From Rhizobium sp. NFR07 (lineage in GTDB: Bacteria; Pseudomonadota; Alphaproteobacteria; Rhizobiales; Rhizobiaceae): a stretch of 64,000 nt of DNA. A program made the translations under genes and the position numbers. The notes under the pieces were generated by a model. The model worked only from the letters and a program-made list of their open reading frames with translations, was not told the origin of the DNA and did no database searches. The stretch is from NCBI RefSeq assembly GCF_900111905.1, contig NZ_FOKM01000012.1:62001-126000 (forward strand), in the 5' to 3' direction. This document shows, piece by piece, positions 24,200 to 34,188 of this stretch (position 1 is its first letter; each line of letters starts with the position of its first letter).

Positions 24200-24951
24200 A
24201 CGGTGATCCCAAGATACTGCAAAGCCGCCTTAACTTGAGCCGACATCGCATCGACTTCAGCGTCGCTGATGTAGCGGTTGTAGATCGCCGTGAAGGCAAC
24301 GTCGGCAAGGCCGGTGTACGCCGAACTAAACGAGCTTCCGATGCGAAGCTTGCCAGCGCCGACAACGCGGGCCTGGGTGGTGTAGTTGTTCGCAGCCGAT
24401 GCGCCGGTTGTGAGGTTGTCAGCCTGCGTTCGGTCATTGCGCGTGCGCGTGGCAATGAGGTTCCATGCCGAAAGTGTAGCGGCAATATCACGACTTGCGG
24501 AAGTCACGGCCGAGGCTGATGCATCTGTGTAGCGCGATGCCGCGGACTTAATTACGGTCGGATCATTCGCCGAGTAGACGCTAACGCCTGCCGTTCCTGC
24601 GTTTCCACCACCCACAGCGCCAGCTCCGAAGTTGCTAACGAACATTGGGGAATGAGCGGGATCGGCCATCGTGTCGGTGCTTCGCCCGGCCATGATGATA
24701 GTCAATGCCTCGCTATCCGATACGTCAGTCTGGAAATAGCTGGCGTTACCGGTGAAGCGAAGATAGCCGCCCTGCACGGCTGGCGCCCCGGAAACGACGG
24801 CGTCTACGCCGCCAACCGCGAGGTTACGGCGGGATTCCATGCCTCTGTTGAAAAACCAGAGACCCCTCAGACCATTGCTAACTGCCGCGTCGAACCCGAT
24901 GGAGAGAGCCGAGGCATCTCCCTCGTAGACCATGATGTCAGTGCTTGCCAT
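24196..24951 (-). CDS. concanavalin/LamG-like tail protein
   Basis: A 251-residue beta-rich protein with the run of strands typical of a concanavalin-like lectin fold (GLWFFNRGMESRRNLAVGG, ALTIIMAGRSTDTM, LRIGSSFSSAYTGLADVAFT) and the ending IYNRYISDAEVDAMSAQVKA common in LamG-like phage proteins. It follows the SGNH tail fibre, so a glycan-binding adhesion role is likely but not shown. Confidence 0.7.
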   Translation of the reverse strand: MASTDIMVYEGDASALSIGFDAAVSNGLRGLWFFNRGMESRRNLAVGGVDAVVSGAPAVQGGYLRFTGNASYFQTDVSDSEALTIIMAGRSTDTMADPAHSPMFVSNFGAGAVGGGNAGTAGVSVYSANDPTVIKSAASRYTDASASAVTSASRDIAATLSAWNLIATRTRNDRTQADNLTTGASAANNYTTQARVVGAGKLRIGSSFSSAYTGLADVAFTAIYNRYISDAEVDAMSAQVKAALQYLGITV

Positions 24952-24968
24952 TTGTGGCTCCTGTCGAG

Positions 24969-26687
24969 TTAAAGCGTTTCTTGAGCCGCAGCTCCAGCGG
25001 CCGCCGCAAGGACTTCCGCAACAGCCGCGATATTGTAGGGGCCGAGATGGACCGCATCAGAAAGCTCCGCAGTTTTGATGCCGATGTCCGAGGTCGAGCC
25101 GGCCGCAAGCTCGAAGCCAACCTCTTGCGAAGCCATCGCCCAGGTTGGGACTATCCGGATGCTGGCATTTGCCTGTGTTCTGACGAACCGGAGAAAACGC
25201 GTGAGAACCTCCACATACCGGCTGGACCAAAGCGCATCGCGTTCGCTTGAACGGGAAACCGGAGGGAACCACAGAACTATTTTGGTGGTTGGCTGCGCCG
25301 CCAGGATCTGACCGCACATGATGGTCAGGCCATCTAGGATGCCCGGACCAAGTTCCGACGACGAAAGATCACGAATATCGTTCGTTCCGAGGCCGATGAA
25401 GACGACGTTCGGCGCCGTGAGGGAGAAGCGGCTCAGGTAGAAGGCGTAGTCGAACACATACCCATTCCTGACGACCGAAGAACTATCCCCACCGGTGGCC
25501 GCGCGCAGGAACGGGTTCTGTGTCTGCTTCGACGTCTTGGCCGCAGCAAGATAGGAGGCCTCGGAACCGGGAGCGATAACCGTGGCGCGGTTGGTCACCG
25601 CGTAGGTGAAGTCTCCAAACTCCCAGCCTTCGCGGCCCTCGCCTAGTGGACCAGTAGCGTCATTGGCTCCCTGATCGACCCCGGCTCCGTTTAGCGTGCC
25701 AACGAAGTTAATCGTGTAGCCGCGCTGAGAAGCCCGAATGTTCATTCTGGCTGCCATCTGTCGATTTGTGATGCTATCGCCGATCATGAGCGCGCGGACG
25801 GTGTTGCCGCTCGAAGGGCTCACTGGAACGGAAATCGCATTGAGGGTTGTCGCGTTACGAGTGTCGGCCGTTACCTCGTCTAGACGCGTTTGCAGCGTAA
25901 CCGTCTGCGAGCATTTGGCCAGATCGACGACAAGATCATCATCGCCTGTTCGGCTATAGCTGGCACGAATGCCACTAAGCGATGCCTCGCTATAGAGCGT
26001 AGCACGGATGCGAGACAGATCGCTGCGTTGCGTGAGAATGTTCCTTACGAACAGGTGCGTTTCATCGCCAACGAAACTCACAAGCGTGCCGCCGATCAAT
26101 GGCTTGGCGTCAAACCCTTCATTAAGGTTCGAACCATGTGAAAGACCAGGCGCCCGAAGCTCCGTCTTGGTCAAAGAGAGGTATTTGAAGCCACGCCGAT
26201 CGCGGATGTGAAATACTTCATCAGCACCCGAAGAACCCATCTCGAACCCCGCTGCGCTAAACCCACGGGACTTCACGTATCCGCGGTTGTCGATGTATGC
26301 CCAAATGAAGCCCAAAGCATCTTTGATCGCGACGGGAATGTTTTGCATACCCCGTGCGATAAGCGAGGAGCGCTCGTCGACCTCTTCGTCGATGTTTGCC
26401 TGAAGCGCTATAGGGTCGATGACATCGCCCGTCCGGATCCAGGCCGAGCCATTCCAGTAGTATTCGCCCTTGTCCGCGCCAGCAGTGACCTGACCAGGCT
26501 GGCCAGTTCTCGTACCAGATCCCAAACCGGCCTTTGTGGTAGCGCGGATAAGCCCAGCTGCAGCTCCGACGAGGGAGGTTTCTATAGTTGTGCCAACCTG
26601 ACGGATTGTAGACTTGTTCGGTCTTGTCGGATTGGTTGATGGACCGTCTGGCCAAGCAGAATTAAAGGCGTCGCGAATTGCACCCAT
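24969..26687 (-). CDS. tail fibre with SGNH hydrolase domain
   Basis: A 572-residue tail protein. Residues 1-270 are a fibre-like stem with short linkers (AGADKGEYYWNGSAWIRTGD). The C-terminal half is an SGNH hydrolase: MIGDSITN (Ser of block I), IGLGTNDIRD (block III) and SDAVHLG (Asp/His of block V). It probably de-esterifies a host surface glycan during attachment. The ATG at 26687 follows GGAG; two earlier ATGs are less well spaced. It is notable that an acyl-adding enzyme is also encoded at 15.8-17.8 kb. Confidence 0.82.
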   Translation of the reverse strand: MGAIRDAFNSAWPDGPSTNPTRPNKSTIRQVGTTIETSLVGAAAGLIRATTKAGLGSGTRTGQPGQVTAGADKGEYYWNGSAWIRTGDVIDPIALQANIDEEVDERSSLIARGMQNIPVAIKDALGFIWAYIDNRGYVKSRGFSAAGFEMGSSGADEVFHIRDRRGFKYLSLTKTELRAPGLSHGSNLNEGFDAKPLIGGTLVSFVGDETHLFVRNILTQRSDLSRIRATLYSEASLSGIRASYSRTGDDDLVVDLAKCSQTVTLQTRLDEVTADTRNATTLNAISVPVSPSSGNTVRALMIGDSITNRQMAARMNIRASQRGYTINFVGTLNGAGVDQGANDATGPLGEGREGWEFGDFTYAVTNRATVIAPGSEASYLAAAKTSKQTQNPFLRAATGGDSSSVVRNGYVFDYAFYLSRFSLTAPNVVFIGLGTNDIRDLSSSELGPGILDGLTIMCGQILAAQPTTKIVLWFPPVSRSSERDALWSSRYVEVLTRFLRFVRTQANASIRIVPTWAMASQEVGFELAAGSTSDIGIKTAELSDAVHLGPYNIAAVAEVLAAAAGAAAQETL

Positions 26688-26757
26688 GCGATTCTCCATA
26701 AGCAACCGGCCCGACCAAAGGCCGGAACCGTTGCTCCAAAAGTGATTGATTGATCCG

Positions 26758-29043
26758 TCACCCGATACGGCGGCAGGACACGTTGTCGATCGAAGCTCCA
26801 GCGGACGCCGTTGCGTAGACGGCTACGTCGGTTGACGTTCCATTGGCAGTCATCGTTTCGCTGTAGGTGCCCGTGGCCATCCTCGTGATCCCATCCACGA
26901 CTGTGGATCCGACAAAGCGAGGACGCACTCCACCAGTGCCGCTAATTGCCGTAATCGTGTAGGTGAACTCATATGACGCACCAGCAACAAGATCGGCTGG
27001 TTGTGATATCGCGCTTCCCGTTCCAGAAGCGTGCGCAGCTACGCCGCCGCCTATCGACCAGCCCGCGCCTTTCGACCAAACGCTATCCGACGAAAAGGCG
27101 CCATTGATGACGAGGTTTTGTCCAGGAACTGTCGAAATCACGTTGGCTGTGACCGACCAATCGCCGTAGCTACCGCCGCTCTCTTTGAAAGCGACCTGAA
27201 CGTCTAGATTCTGGTTGCTAGGGACAACGTTGGTATTCAGATTAACAAACCCTCCGGAGGCCGAAGAGTCGGGAAATTCTTGAGATACCCAAGCTCCAGG
27301 CTGACCGTCGCCACGATCGGCAAGGCGATACCGGACGACAGGCGTGTAACTGTCTTCCTCCGGGTCGATGATGACGACGCGAACATAGACGCTCTGTCCA
27401 CTCGCTCTAGCTTGAACCAGATTGATAACGGGGGTGAGAATGCCGACGACATTCGGCTTTGGCGGGACAGGAGGCTGCTGCCCCTCGTCTACCGCTGGGT
27501 TCCAAGCGTCGATGTTGTCGGGGTGCTTCACGAAGTCCATAGAGAAGCCGCCCTTGGAGGGCGCGAATACTGAACTTCGGTTCTCGATCAGCTTTCCGTT
27601 TAGGCGCGGCAGCCGCATAGGCGTTGCCAGCCTTACCCACCGGGCATAGACCGCATTGATGCCTGACGTGCGGACGTTGATCGTCCCTCTTGCCTTTTCC
27701 AGGACACGCAACCAGTCACGCTTGCCGAGCTGTCGGGCCTGCCGCCAGTCCTGGCACCACTGGTAGTTTGCCTCCTTGGGGAGAACCCTGCCCGATGTCA
27801 GCTGCCGATCGACGTCCTCGAAGAAGTCAGTGTCTGTCGTCGTGTAGTCTGTCGCGGGATAGGTGAACTTCGGAACGAGGCGATTGATTTCCTCGTCAAA
27901 CGGCACGTCCTCTTGGATCTGATGGCCGACGATATCCGTATCCGACAGCGTCACGACGCGGCTCTCACGGAACTTACCGACCGTGAGGATACGGGCGCCG
28001 TCGCCACGGGCCACCAAGTGACCGTCGCAGGTTGCGAGGATAGCGTTCAGTCCGGATTTGGGACCGTTCTCTGTCGTATCGTAGCCGTTGCACTGGTAGC
28101 GCTTGTGAGTACCACCGCCGGCGTTCGGCACGTCCTCGTCGCAAATGTCGGCCTCCTCCTTCCACAAATCGAGGACGGGCAAGAGCGCCTTGCGGTAGTC
28201 GAGCCGGAAACCGAACTCATTGAAGCATAGATGCCAGGCGCAGATCACCGCGCTGTTTTGCGTCCACTTCCATGTAGCTGGATTAGTCGGGCTCTGCGTC
28301 GGGTCTCGGAAATCCCAGCATAGCGCATCGTCACTCTCGACTGACAGCATCGGGATGCCGTAAGGAAAGCGCTTTTGCTGGTTCTTGGCCTTGGTCGCAG
28401 ACGCCCTGATGAAAAGAGATGCCTGACCGTCGCCGCGGTGGTTGTTGGTCCACAAGCCAGTCGACGAGAACCTAGACACCGCATCGGCGTAGGCCGTCTC
28501 TACCGGCAGCCCGAGGCGAGTTTCGATCCTGACGCTATCGCTCGCGTATCGTTTGCTGAGCCCATTGACGTAGCCGTCCGGCTTGACCGTCACTTCGTCG
28601 TCATGCAGCCAGAATCGATTGACGGACCTGATGCGATGGCCGCGAAGAGCCTGCACCATATAGGCAGTGACTTCGTTCTCGCTGGACTCGAAGAACATGA
28701 AGGCGCCGGCGCTGCGGTTTCTTCCGACGCCCCAGATACGGTACGGAATCGCCTGCTGTAGCGGAAACTTACCGTTCTCCGGCTTCGGTGGCTCCGGCAT
28801 CATCATCGCCTGGATGCCGATGGTCAGGGCTGTCGTTGCGATTGCGGTCGAGAGACCTACAGCAACGTTGAGTGCCGTTCCGGTAAGACCGATGCCACTA
28901 AAAACAGCCGTAAATAGTGGCGTGAAAATCGGATCTCGGCGCGCGATCGGGTACATCACAGTCGTGCGACGGATCGCGTAGTCCCAGATCTCTCGCTGGA
29001 ATGCCAGGTCGTAGCGGTGCGTATAAAAGCGCTCGTCTCTCAC
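26758..29043 (-). CDS. tail-tip / host-specificity protein (J-like)
   Basis: A 761-residue tail component. It has an N-terminal hydrophobic part (ALNVAVGLSTAIATTALTIG, about 45-85), a central tail-hub region, a fibronectin-like beta domain near 520-640 and a carbohydrate-binding-like C-terminus (GASYEFTYTITAISGTGG). Order after NlpC/P60 and size fit the lambda J / COG4733 class. The GTG at 29043 follows GGAGG and overlaps the upstream stop (GTGA). Confidence 0.8.
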   Translation of the reverse strand: MRDERFYTHRYDLAFQREIWDYAIRRTTVMYPIARRDPIFTPLFTAVFSGIGLTGTALNVAVGLSTAIATTALTIGIQAMMMPEPPKPENGKFPLQQAIPYRIWGVGRNRSAGAFMFFESSENEVTAYMVQALRGHRIRSVNRFWLHDDEVTVKPDGYVNGLSKRYASDSVRIETRLGLPVETAYADAVSRFSSTGLWTNNHRGDGQASLFIRASATKAKNQQKRFPYGIPMLSVESDDALCWDFRDPTQSPTNPATWKWTQNSAVICAWHLCFNEFGFRLDYRKALLPVLDLWKEEADICDEDVPNAGGGTHKRYQCNGYDTTENGPKSGLNAILATCDGHLVARGDGARILTVGKFRESRVVTLSDTDIVGHQIQEDVPFDEEINRLVPKFTYPATDYTTTDTDFFEDVDRQLTSGRVLPKEANYQWCQDWRQARQLGKRDWLRVLEKARGTINVRTSGINAVYARWVRLATPMRLPRLNGKLIENRSSVFAPSKGGFSMDFVKHPDNIDAWNPAVDEGQQPPVPPKPNVVGILTPVINLVQARASGQSVYVRVVIIDPEEDSYTPVVRYRLADRGDGQPGAWVSQEFPDSSASGGFVNLNTNVVPSNQNLDVQVAFKESGGSYGDWSVTANVISTVPGQNLVINGAFSSDSVWSKGAGWSIGGGVAAHASGTGSAISQPADLVAGASYEFTYTITAISGTGGVRPRFVGSTVVDGITRMATGTYSETMTANGTSTDVAVYATASAGASIDNVSCRRIG

Positions 29044-29441
29044 GGGGAATACCTCCACGCAGCGACGTGCTGCAGTGCCTTGGCCGACGCACCGCGCGGG
29101 CCGAGGACCGCCCAAAGCGGCCCGAAACGAATTGCTGAAACCTCGGCAAACTCGCCGCCGATTGGCGCGAGAACGACGCCGACGTCGCCGTCATGAGGCG
29201 CGTCAGTGCGAAGGAATTTGCGAGGGGAAAGGATCTGTTCGGCAAATCCGACGATGCCGCCTGCCTCGGCGAGAATGGCGTCGGCGCCCTCCTTCGAGGT
29301 GTAGCTGCCCCGGTAATTCAGGGCTGGGTCGAAGCCCCATCGACGGTTGATCCACGTCGCACAGAATGTCGTGCAGTCGTCGCCACCCACCCCGCCCCAC
29401 CGAAACCGGTGAGGCAGGCTGAGGAACTCAAGAAGTTCCAT
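29040..29441 (-). CDS. tail assembly peptidase, NlpC/P60-like (DUF6950)
   Basis: A 133-residue protein with GGDDCTTFCATW, the nucleophile-Cys segment, and GDVGVVLAP where the His region lies. The family processes or assembles the tail tip and may cut peptidoglycan. It sits between DUF2163 and the tip protein, the usual place. Confidence 0.75.
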   Translation of the reverse strand: MELLEFLSLPHRFRWGGVGGDDCTTFCATWINRRWGFDPALNYRGSYTSKEGADAILAEAGGIVGFAEQILSPRKFLRTDAPHDGDVGVVLAPIGGEFAEVSAIRFGPLWAVLGPRGASAKALQHVAAWRYSP

Positions 29442-29455
29442 CGATCACCTGAAGA

Positions 29456-30058
29456 TTAGTAGCCGAGGCCCCACGAGGGCTGCACGCCGCGCCCGTAGCG
29501 GGAAGTGTTCTTGCAAAAGTCGTCGGTCGACGAGAGCGCCCGCTGCTGCGGCTGCGACCAGAGAGTGCGAGCGGGAATTGAACGCGTGGCCTCGCCGGTG
29601 ACGACAGTCAAAGACAGCGTGATGCTAGGCGACTGGTCGCCCGTGGCGGTCGGAGAAGCCTCGCCAGTATGAGAAGCCGTTCCTTCCCAGATCGGGATGA
29701 TGGCGCTCATCGGCTGGAAATATTGATCGAGCGTCGTGATGCCGAGCGTGACATTGGCACCGCGCACCGCAGGGATGCTGTCCATCGTCTTTGCCGCAGT
29801 CGCCGGATCGATTCCGGAGAGCGTGAACTCGACGCTGTCCGCCGTGCCGTTCACCAGCACCTCGAGCGTCGGCAGCCCAATGAGGCGCCCTCCTCCGAGG
29901 TAAACCGTGCCTTCTGGATCGATGCTGTCGAAGCCGGCGGGGATGTCGTTGACGCCAAACCAGATGTGCAGCGCCGGATCGGTATCGATCCGCAGGAATA
30001 TCCCTAGCTGGTGACTTCCTTGCAGCTCGTCGATGATGTGGTCTGGAACCCAACCCAT
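29456..30058 (-). CDS. DUF2163-like tail protein
   Basis: A 200-residue protein from the ATG at 30058, which overlaps the upstream stop (TGATG). VNDIPAGFDSIDPEGTVYLG and the C-terminal YGRGVQPSWG fit proteins found just before NlpC/P60 in GTA-like and rhizobial phage tails. Probable distal tail component. Confidence 0.65.
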   Translation of the reverse strand: MGWVPDHIIDELQGSHQLGIFLRIDTDPALHIWFGVNDIPAGFDSIDPEGTVYLGGGRLIGLPTLEVLVNGTADSVEFTLSGIDPATAAKTMDSIPAVRGANVTLGITTLDQYFQPMSAIIPIWEGTASHTGEASPTATGDQSPSITLSLTVVTGEATRSIPARTLWSQPQQRALSSTDDFCKNTSRYGRGVQPSWGLGY

Positions 30059-30777
30059 CAGAAGGCCTCGGAAAACTGGATGTTTTGCTGAATGGAGTAA
30101 AATGCCTCCGAAACAGATGGCAGCGTAAAGCCGGCCCTGAACTTTGCGGCGAAACGCGGCCGAGCAAACTCGACACGAGTGCCTGACGGCGTTGCCTCGC
30201 GCAGAGGGATCGAAAGAGCCAGTGTGTAAACCGGGTTCGTCTCGCTGGTGACATCCAGGACGTCCCAATACCGATATGCGCGCCAGCCTTTAGCGGTCTC
30301 GTGATAAATCGAGAACCAGTCCGACCAACGAAGCGGCCGTGAGAGGCCGTAGACCCGCATCTTGATGATGCCGGCGTTGAGCCCCGCCGACTGAACAAGC
30401 TCTCCGTAAACCGTGGCCTGGCTGTATCCTGATCCGTCGCTAAAGTAGGCGCCGTCGGAGTGCGGAATGCCGCCGATCGTCGGCCGCTTGCCAGCGAACG
30501 GACCCCACCAATCGGTGATGATCGGCACGTTGATGAAGCGGAAGCCGCCAGTCAGCCTTGCGCCGAGCCAGTTGATATATTCGAACTGCTCCGGCTCGGT
30601 GATCTTGCATTCCTCGTAAGTGGAGGAGAGAGCCCCTCCTCCACTCATCTGGATTTCGATCGTCTCGCCCGTCCCGCTGCGCCCGCCGTCAACCGATGAG
30701 CCCATCACGTCGACAGAGGTGCGTAGCGGAGCAAGAAAGTCCGCCTCAAGAGTCGGCAGATTCAGGAATTTGGCCAT
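30058..30777 (-). CDS. distal tail protein
   Basis: A 239-residue beta-rich protein following the tape measure gene. Position and motifs (MAKFLNLPTLEADFLAPL, WDVLDVTSETNPVYTLALSI) fit the distal-tail or tail-completion class. No enzymatic motif. The exact homologue is not clear. Confidence 0.65.
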   Translation of the reverse strand: MAKFLNLPTLEADFLAPLRTSVDVMGSSVDGGRSGTGETIEIQMSGGGALSSTYEECKITEPEQFEYINWLGARLTGGFRFINVPIITDWWGPFAGKRPTIGGIPHSDGAYFSDGSGYSQATVYGELVQSAGLNAGIIKMRVYGLSRPLRWSDWFSIYHETAKGWRAYRYWDVLDVTSETNPVYTLALSIPLREATPSGTRVEFARPRFAAKFRAGFTLPSVSEAFYSIQQNIQFSEAF

Positions 30778-30779
30778 CC

Positions 30780-33700
30780 TCAGCCTTTCATCGAAGTGAA
30801 CTTTTGCTGGTTTGAGCCGAAGCCCGATCGCTGCTGCGACTGGTTGTATTGGCCGAGACCGTCGCTCACGCCCTGTTGAACAAGCATCCGGACATGATCA
30901 TCGCCATTGGCGCCGTCTATGCGGACCACTAAGACGCCGGGCTGTCCGTTGTCGTTGGCTGCCGCTCGCGGGGAGCGCAGTGCGGGTGCCGATGGAACCG
31001 ACGCGGGCGTCACAAGACCGCCCTCAGCGAAGCGCCCAACCTGGCCGCTGTTGATGGCGCGCAGGAGTGCGAGGTGCTTCTTGGTAGCGCTGGCACGTAC
31101 GACGAACTCGCCATTCGAAAGCATCGCAGGGATGCTGTCGCTGGTGCCCGTCCCGGGACCGCGGACATCGCCGCCATCGGCAAATAGGCCGACCATTGGC
31201 GTGTACTTGGCGATCTGCGCGGCACTCAACCCGCCTCCAAAGAGGCCGGAGAAAATACCGCCAAGCCCGCCGACGCCGCCGCCGCCGCTTGGGGCGGATG
31301 GGGCTGCCGGAAAGAAGCTTGTCGAAAGCTGGCCCAGTTGGCCAAGGCCCTGCGTTGCTGCGCCTGAACTATCGGCAAGCTTGCCGAGCGCATCGGCCGC
31401 GCTAGTAGCGCGCTTCACCTGAAGTTCGGATGCGTTGACCCAAGCATTGGTGACAGCGTTGCCCGAATTGCCCGATAGCATCTCAAGCTGCAGTTGCCCG
31501 CCGGCCATACGGGTCGATCCGGTTGCGAGGCCGACATGTCCGCCTGCCTGATCGGCACCAAGGCCGCGCGACTGCAAAAGCACGTCGCCGCGGAGAACCT
31601 GGCCGGGATCGACGGCCGAGCCCCAGTTCTGGAACGAGTTCGCGGTCAGCGAGCCAGAGCCCTTGACGCCGATTTGCTCGAGCGAAGAGTTGACGAAGGC
31701 CGCACACCAAGCGGTCTGTGCCGCATTGATGTCGACGCCGCCCTGTTTCAGGTAGGCGTTGATTGATCCCGCATTGCTACGCTCGTTGGCGCCGAGGAGC
31801 GCCGAGGCCTTGTCGACCGCGCCTCCGGCGCCTGCGCCCGCGGTCTTGCCGCCAAAAACGCTCGAAAGAAGTCCGCCACCCAAGGATGTGGCGCTGCTAC
31901 CGATCGGCGAACCATTTCCGCCGCCAGTCATGATAGCTTTGAACAACTGACCAAGTACGTTCGACAGCTGCTTCTGCGCGGTATCCTTAAGCTCATTGAG
32001 GAAGACCTCGCCGAACGCCTTGCCGATATCGCCGCCGCTGTTCACGATGCCATTTGCTAGGCTGTCAGCGAATTGATCGATCGCCTCGTTCTGTCGCTCA
32101 AGCTGTTGCGACTGCCTGATCTGGCCAGCCTCCTGGCTGTTCATATCGGTCGGTAGGCCGTACTGCTTGAGCGTCGTATAGATCTGTTGATCCTGCGACG
32201 TCATCGAGTTGTAACGACGCTGCTCCAGCAGATCCTGCGACAGCTTGGCCTTGGCCAACTCGGCCGAATACTGCTTGTAGAGCGCGACTTTCTTCTCTAG
32301 CTCGGCGCGCTGCGCCTCACTGAGGGACCGGCCTTTGTCCTCGGCCTGCTGGAATAGATCCAGCGCGAACCGCGCGGTGTCTGCTTCGATACCGAACTTG
32401 CCGAGAAGGTCGATCTCCTGCTGCATCTGCGCGAGGCGATCGTCTGCCGACTTTTTCAGGTCGCGGTATGCATTGGCGGATCGCTGGGCGGCTGTCTCGG
32501 CTTTCTTGTCGGTAGGCAGTGCCTCAAGCTCGCGCAGGGGTCTACCCTGCGGTACAGGACCAACCTCCGGCGTCATGAAGCCGGGGTTTTGGATATTCTC
32601 GTCCCAAGGCTGAGCGTTGGTTTCCGGCTTGCCTGTCGCAGGATTATAACTGCGCCAGGTCGTTACCGGCAAATTGCGGCTAGCCGCATCGTTTACCTTG
32701 CCCACGTTCTCGGATGCCGACAGAGCGGATGTCGACAGCTCGTCAAACATCTTCTTCCAGTCGGCGAGAGCAGGAATACCCGAGCTGTTGATTGCTGCGG
32801 CAAGGGCATCCTGTACGCTCTTGACGTCTTGCGCCTCCAGCTTTCCATCTGCCGCAGACTTAGCGAACTGCTCAAAAGCGGACTGCAGCCGCTTGATGAC
32901 CTCGTCTGCCTCCCCGGCAGATCGAAGGTCTTGAACGAGTGCGGAGACAGAAATGCGAGCATCTTCTAGCTGCTTCTTTGTGTCTTCGAGAGTCTTCTCG
33001 TTGATCAGGGCCACGCCAGCCTTAAGGTCGGCCGCATCCTGCGCCCGCGCCAATTGCTCGGCGTATTCCCTAAGCGCGGGGACCGCGTCGCCCCATTTGT
33101 CGGCGACCGACTGGATAAGCTGCGCTTGCTCCTTGAGCTTCTCCGACGCGCTATTGCTATCGGAAAGGACGCCGGAGAAGTAAGCTACGGCCGCCGCAGT
33201 CGCACCAATCGCCCCAATTGTGATAAGCGATATGGGATTGACCAACTGCATGAAGGCGCCAGCGACAGCTGGACCAATACGCTCGCCGCTCGCTCGAATG
33301 TCGTTGAAGACTTGCGCGACCTGCGGACCCTGCTGGAGGGCAACGGTATACCATGGCATGAATGCCGCAGTAGCGGCTACGTCGAAGCCCTGCGCAGCAA
33401 GGTTGGACGTGTTGAACGAATTTCCACGGCTCATTGTGACCGTGGCTTGCAGTGCCTGATTTCGACCCTTGATTGCCGCAGTCGATGCCAGGGCAGCCTG
33501 TCGTTCGCGCGAAATAGCCGTAGCCATCTCGTCAGCCGAGATCGCGCCTAGAGCATGCGCCCGCTTGATGTCTGCGACGGCCGACTTGTAGTTGTTGATC
33601 GTGTTGAACAGAGGCGAGTAGCGAGCACGAAGGCGCTCAAGCTCTTTGCCTTGGTCGGCGAGTGCGCCGGTCCATTCTTTAGCGGCGCTGGTTCCGATCC

Positions 33701-33896
33701 CAACCATGCCGTTGATGCGATTCTGTAGGCTGGTGGTCAGGGAGCTGTCGACCGAACGACCAACGTTGTCGAACTGCTTCTTGACCGATCCAGCAAGCGT
33801 GCCGAGATCTTGCTCGATGCGCTTGATGCTGCGGCGAAGTGTAGCTTGGTCGGTCGAAATGCTGATAATCAGGTCATCGGAGTTATCGACCGCCAT
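30780..33896 (-). CDS. tail tape measure protein with peptidoglycan hydrolase-like domain
   Basis: A 1038-residue protein that sets tail length. It starts with helical phage-tape repeats (DQATLRRSIKRIEQDLGTLA), has a hydrophobic segment near 220-245, long coiled coils, and a late TIGR02594/NlpC-like domain (AWCAAFVNSSLEQIG and GGHVGLATG, about 735-810) likely to cut the cell wall during DNA entry. A Gly-rich segment and an AANDN motif lie near the end. It follows the G/GT pair as expected. Confidence 0.9.
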   Translation of the reverse strand: MAVDNSDDLIISISTDQATLRRSIKRIEQDLGTLAGSVKKQFDNVGRSVDSSLTTSLQNRINGMVGIGTSAAKEWTGALADQGKELERLRARYSPLFNTINNYKSAVADIKRAHALGAISADEMATAISRERQAALASTAAIKGRNQALQATVTMSRGNSFNTSNLAAQGFDVAATAAFMPWYTVALQQGPQVAQVFNDIRASGERIGPAVAGAFMQLVNPISLITIGAIGATAAAVAYFSGVLSDSNSASEKLKEQAQLIQSVADKWGDAVPALREYAEQLARAQDAADLKAGVALINEKTLEDTKKQLEDARISVSALVQDLRSAGEADEVIKRLQSAFEQFAKSAADGKLEAQDVKSVQDALAAAINSSGIPALADWKKMFDELSTSALSASENVGKVNDAASRNLPVTTWRSYNPATGKPETNAQPWDENIQNPGFMTPEVGPVPQGRPLRELEALPTDKKAETAAQRSANAYRDLKKSADDRLAQMQQEIDLLGKFGIEADTARFALDLFQQAEDKGRSLSEAQRAELEKKVALYKQYSAELAKAKLSQDLLEQRRYNSMTSQDQQIYTTLKQYGLPTDMNSQEAGQIRQSQQLERQNEAIDQFADSLANGIVNSGGDIGKAFGEVFLNELKDTAQKQLSNVLGQLFKAIMTGGGNGSPIGSSATSLGGGLLSSVFGGKTAGAGAGGAVDKASALLGANERSNAGSINAYLKQGGVDINAAQTAWCAAFVNSSLEQIGVKGSGSLTANSFQNWGSAVDPGQVLRGDVLLQSRGLGADQAGGHVGLATGSTRMAGGQLQLEMLSGNSGNAVTNAWVNASELQVKRATSAADALGKLADSSGAATQGLGQLGQLSTSFFPAAPSAPSGGGGVGGLGGIFSGLFGGGLSAAQIAKYTPMVGLFADGGDVRGPGTGTSDSIPAMLSNGEFVVRASATKKHLALLRAINSGQVGRFAEGGLVTPASVPSAPALRSPRAAANDNGQPGVLVVRIDGANGDDHVRMLVQQGVSDGLGQYNQSQQRSGFGSNQQKFTSMKG

Positions 33897-33906
33897 GCGA
33901 GCATCC

Positions 33907-33937
33907 TAAAAAGAAGGCCCGCGTGGTGGCGGGCCTT
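33907..33937 (-). terminator. leftward terminator before tape measure gene
   Basis: Perfect 9-bp stem AAGGCCCGC/GCGGGCCTT (33914-33922 with 33929-33937) followed on the minus strand by CTTTTT. It is ten bases before the tape measure start and doubles as a hairpin upstream of the plus-strand moron's ribosome site. Confidence 0.6.
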
Positions 33938-33948
33938 GGAGGTGTGTG

Positions 33949-34188
33949 GTGAAACTATCGATAGGATTGGCGCTGCTAGTCAGCGCGACATCAACGTATG
34001 CGCAGGCGCTACCGCCTGTACCGAAGGACGACGATACGCATGCCGCCAAGGCACACGCATGCGCTGTGGCCATCAGTGAGGTCTACGGATGGCAGCTTGG
34101 TCCGGCAAAACGTCTCCGAGATTGGTGCCGCCAAAATGACTTCATCACATACAAACAGCAGCTCGAAGCTGAGAGGATGGTGCGCTAA
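33949..34188 (+). CDS. small secreted protein, moron
   Basis: A 79-residue protein with a signal peptide (LSIGLALLVSATSTYAQA) and two cysteines in the mature part (HACAVAIS, DWCRQN). GGAGG lies six bases before the GTG at 33949; another GTG is one codon earlier. It is opposite to the tail operon, lodged between G/GT and tape measure. Probable periplasmic protein of unknown role. Confidence 0.65.
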   Translation: MKLSIGLALLVSATSTYAQALPPVPKDDDTHAAKAHACAVAISEVYGWQLGPAKRLRDWCRQNDFITYKQQLEAERMVR

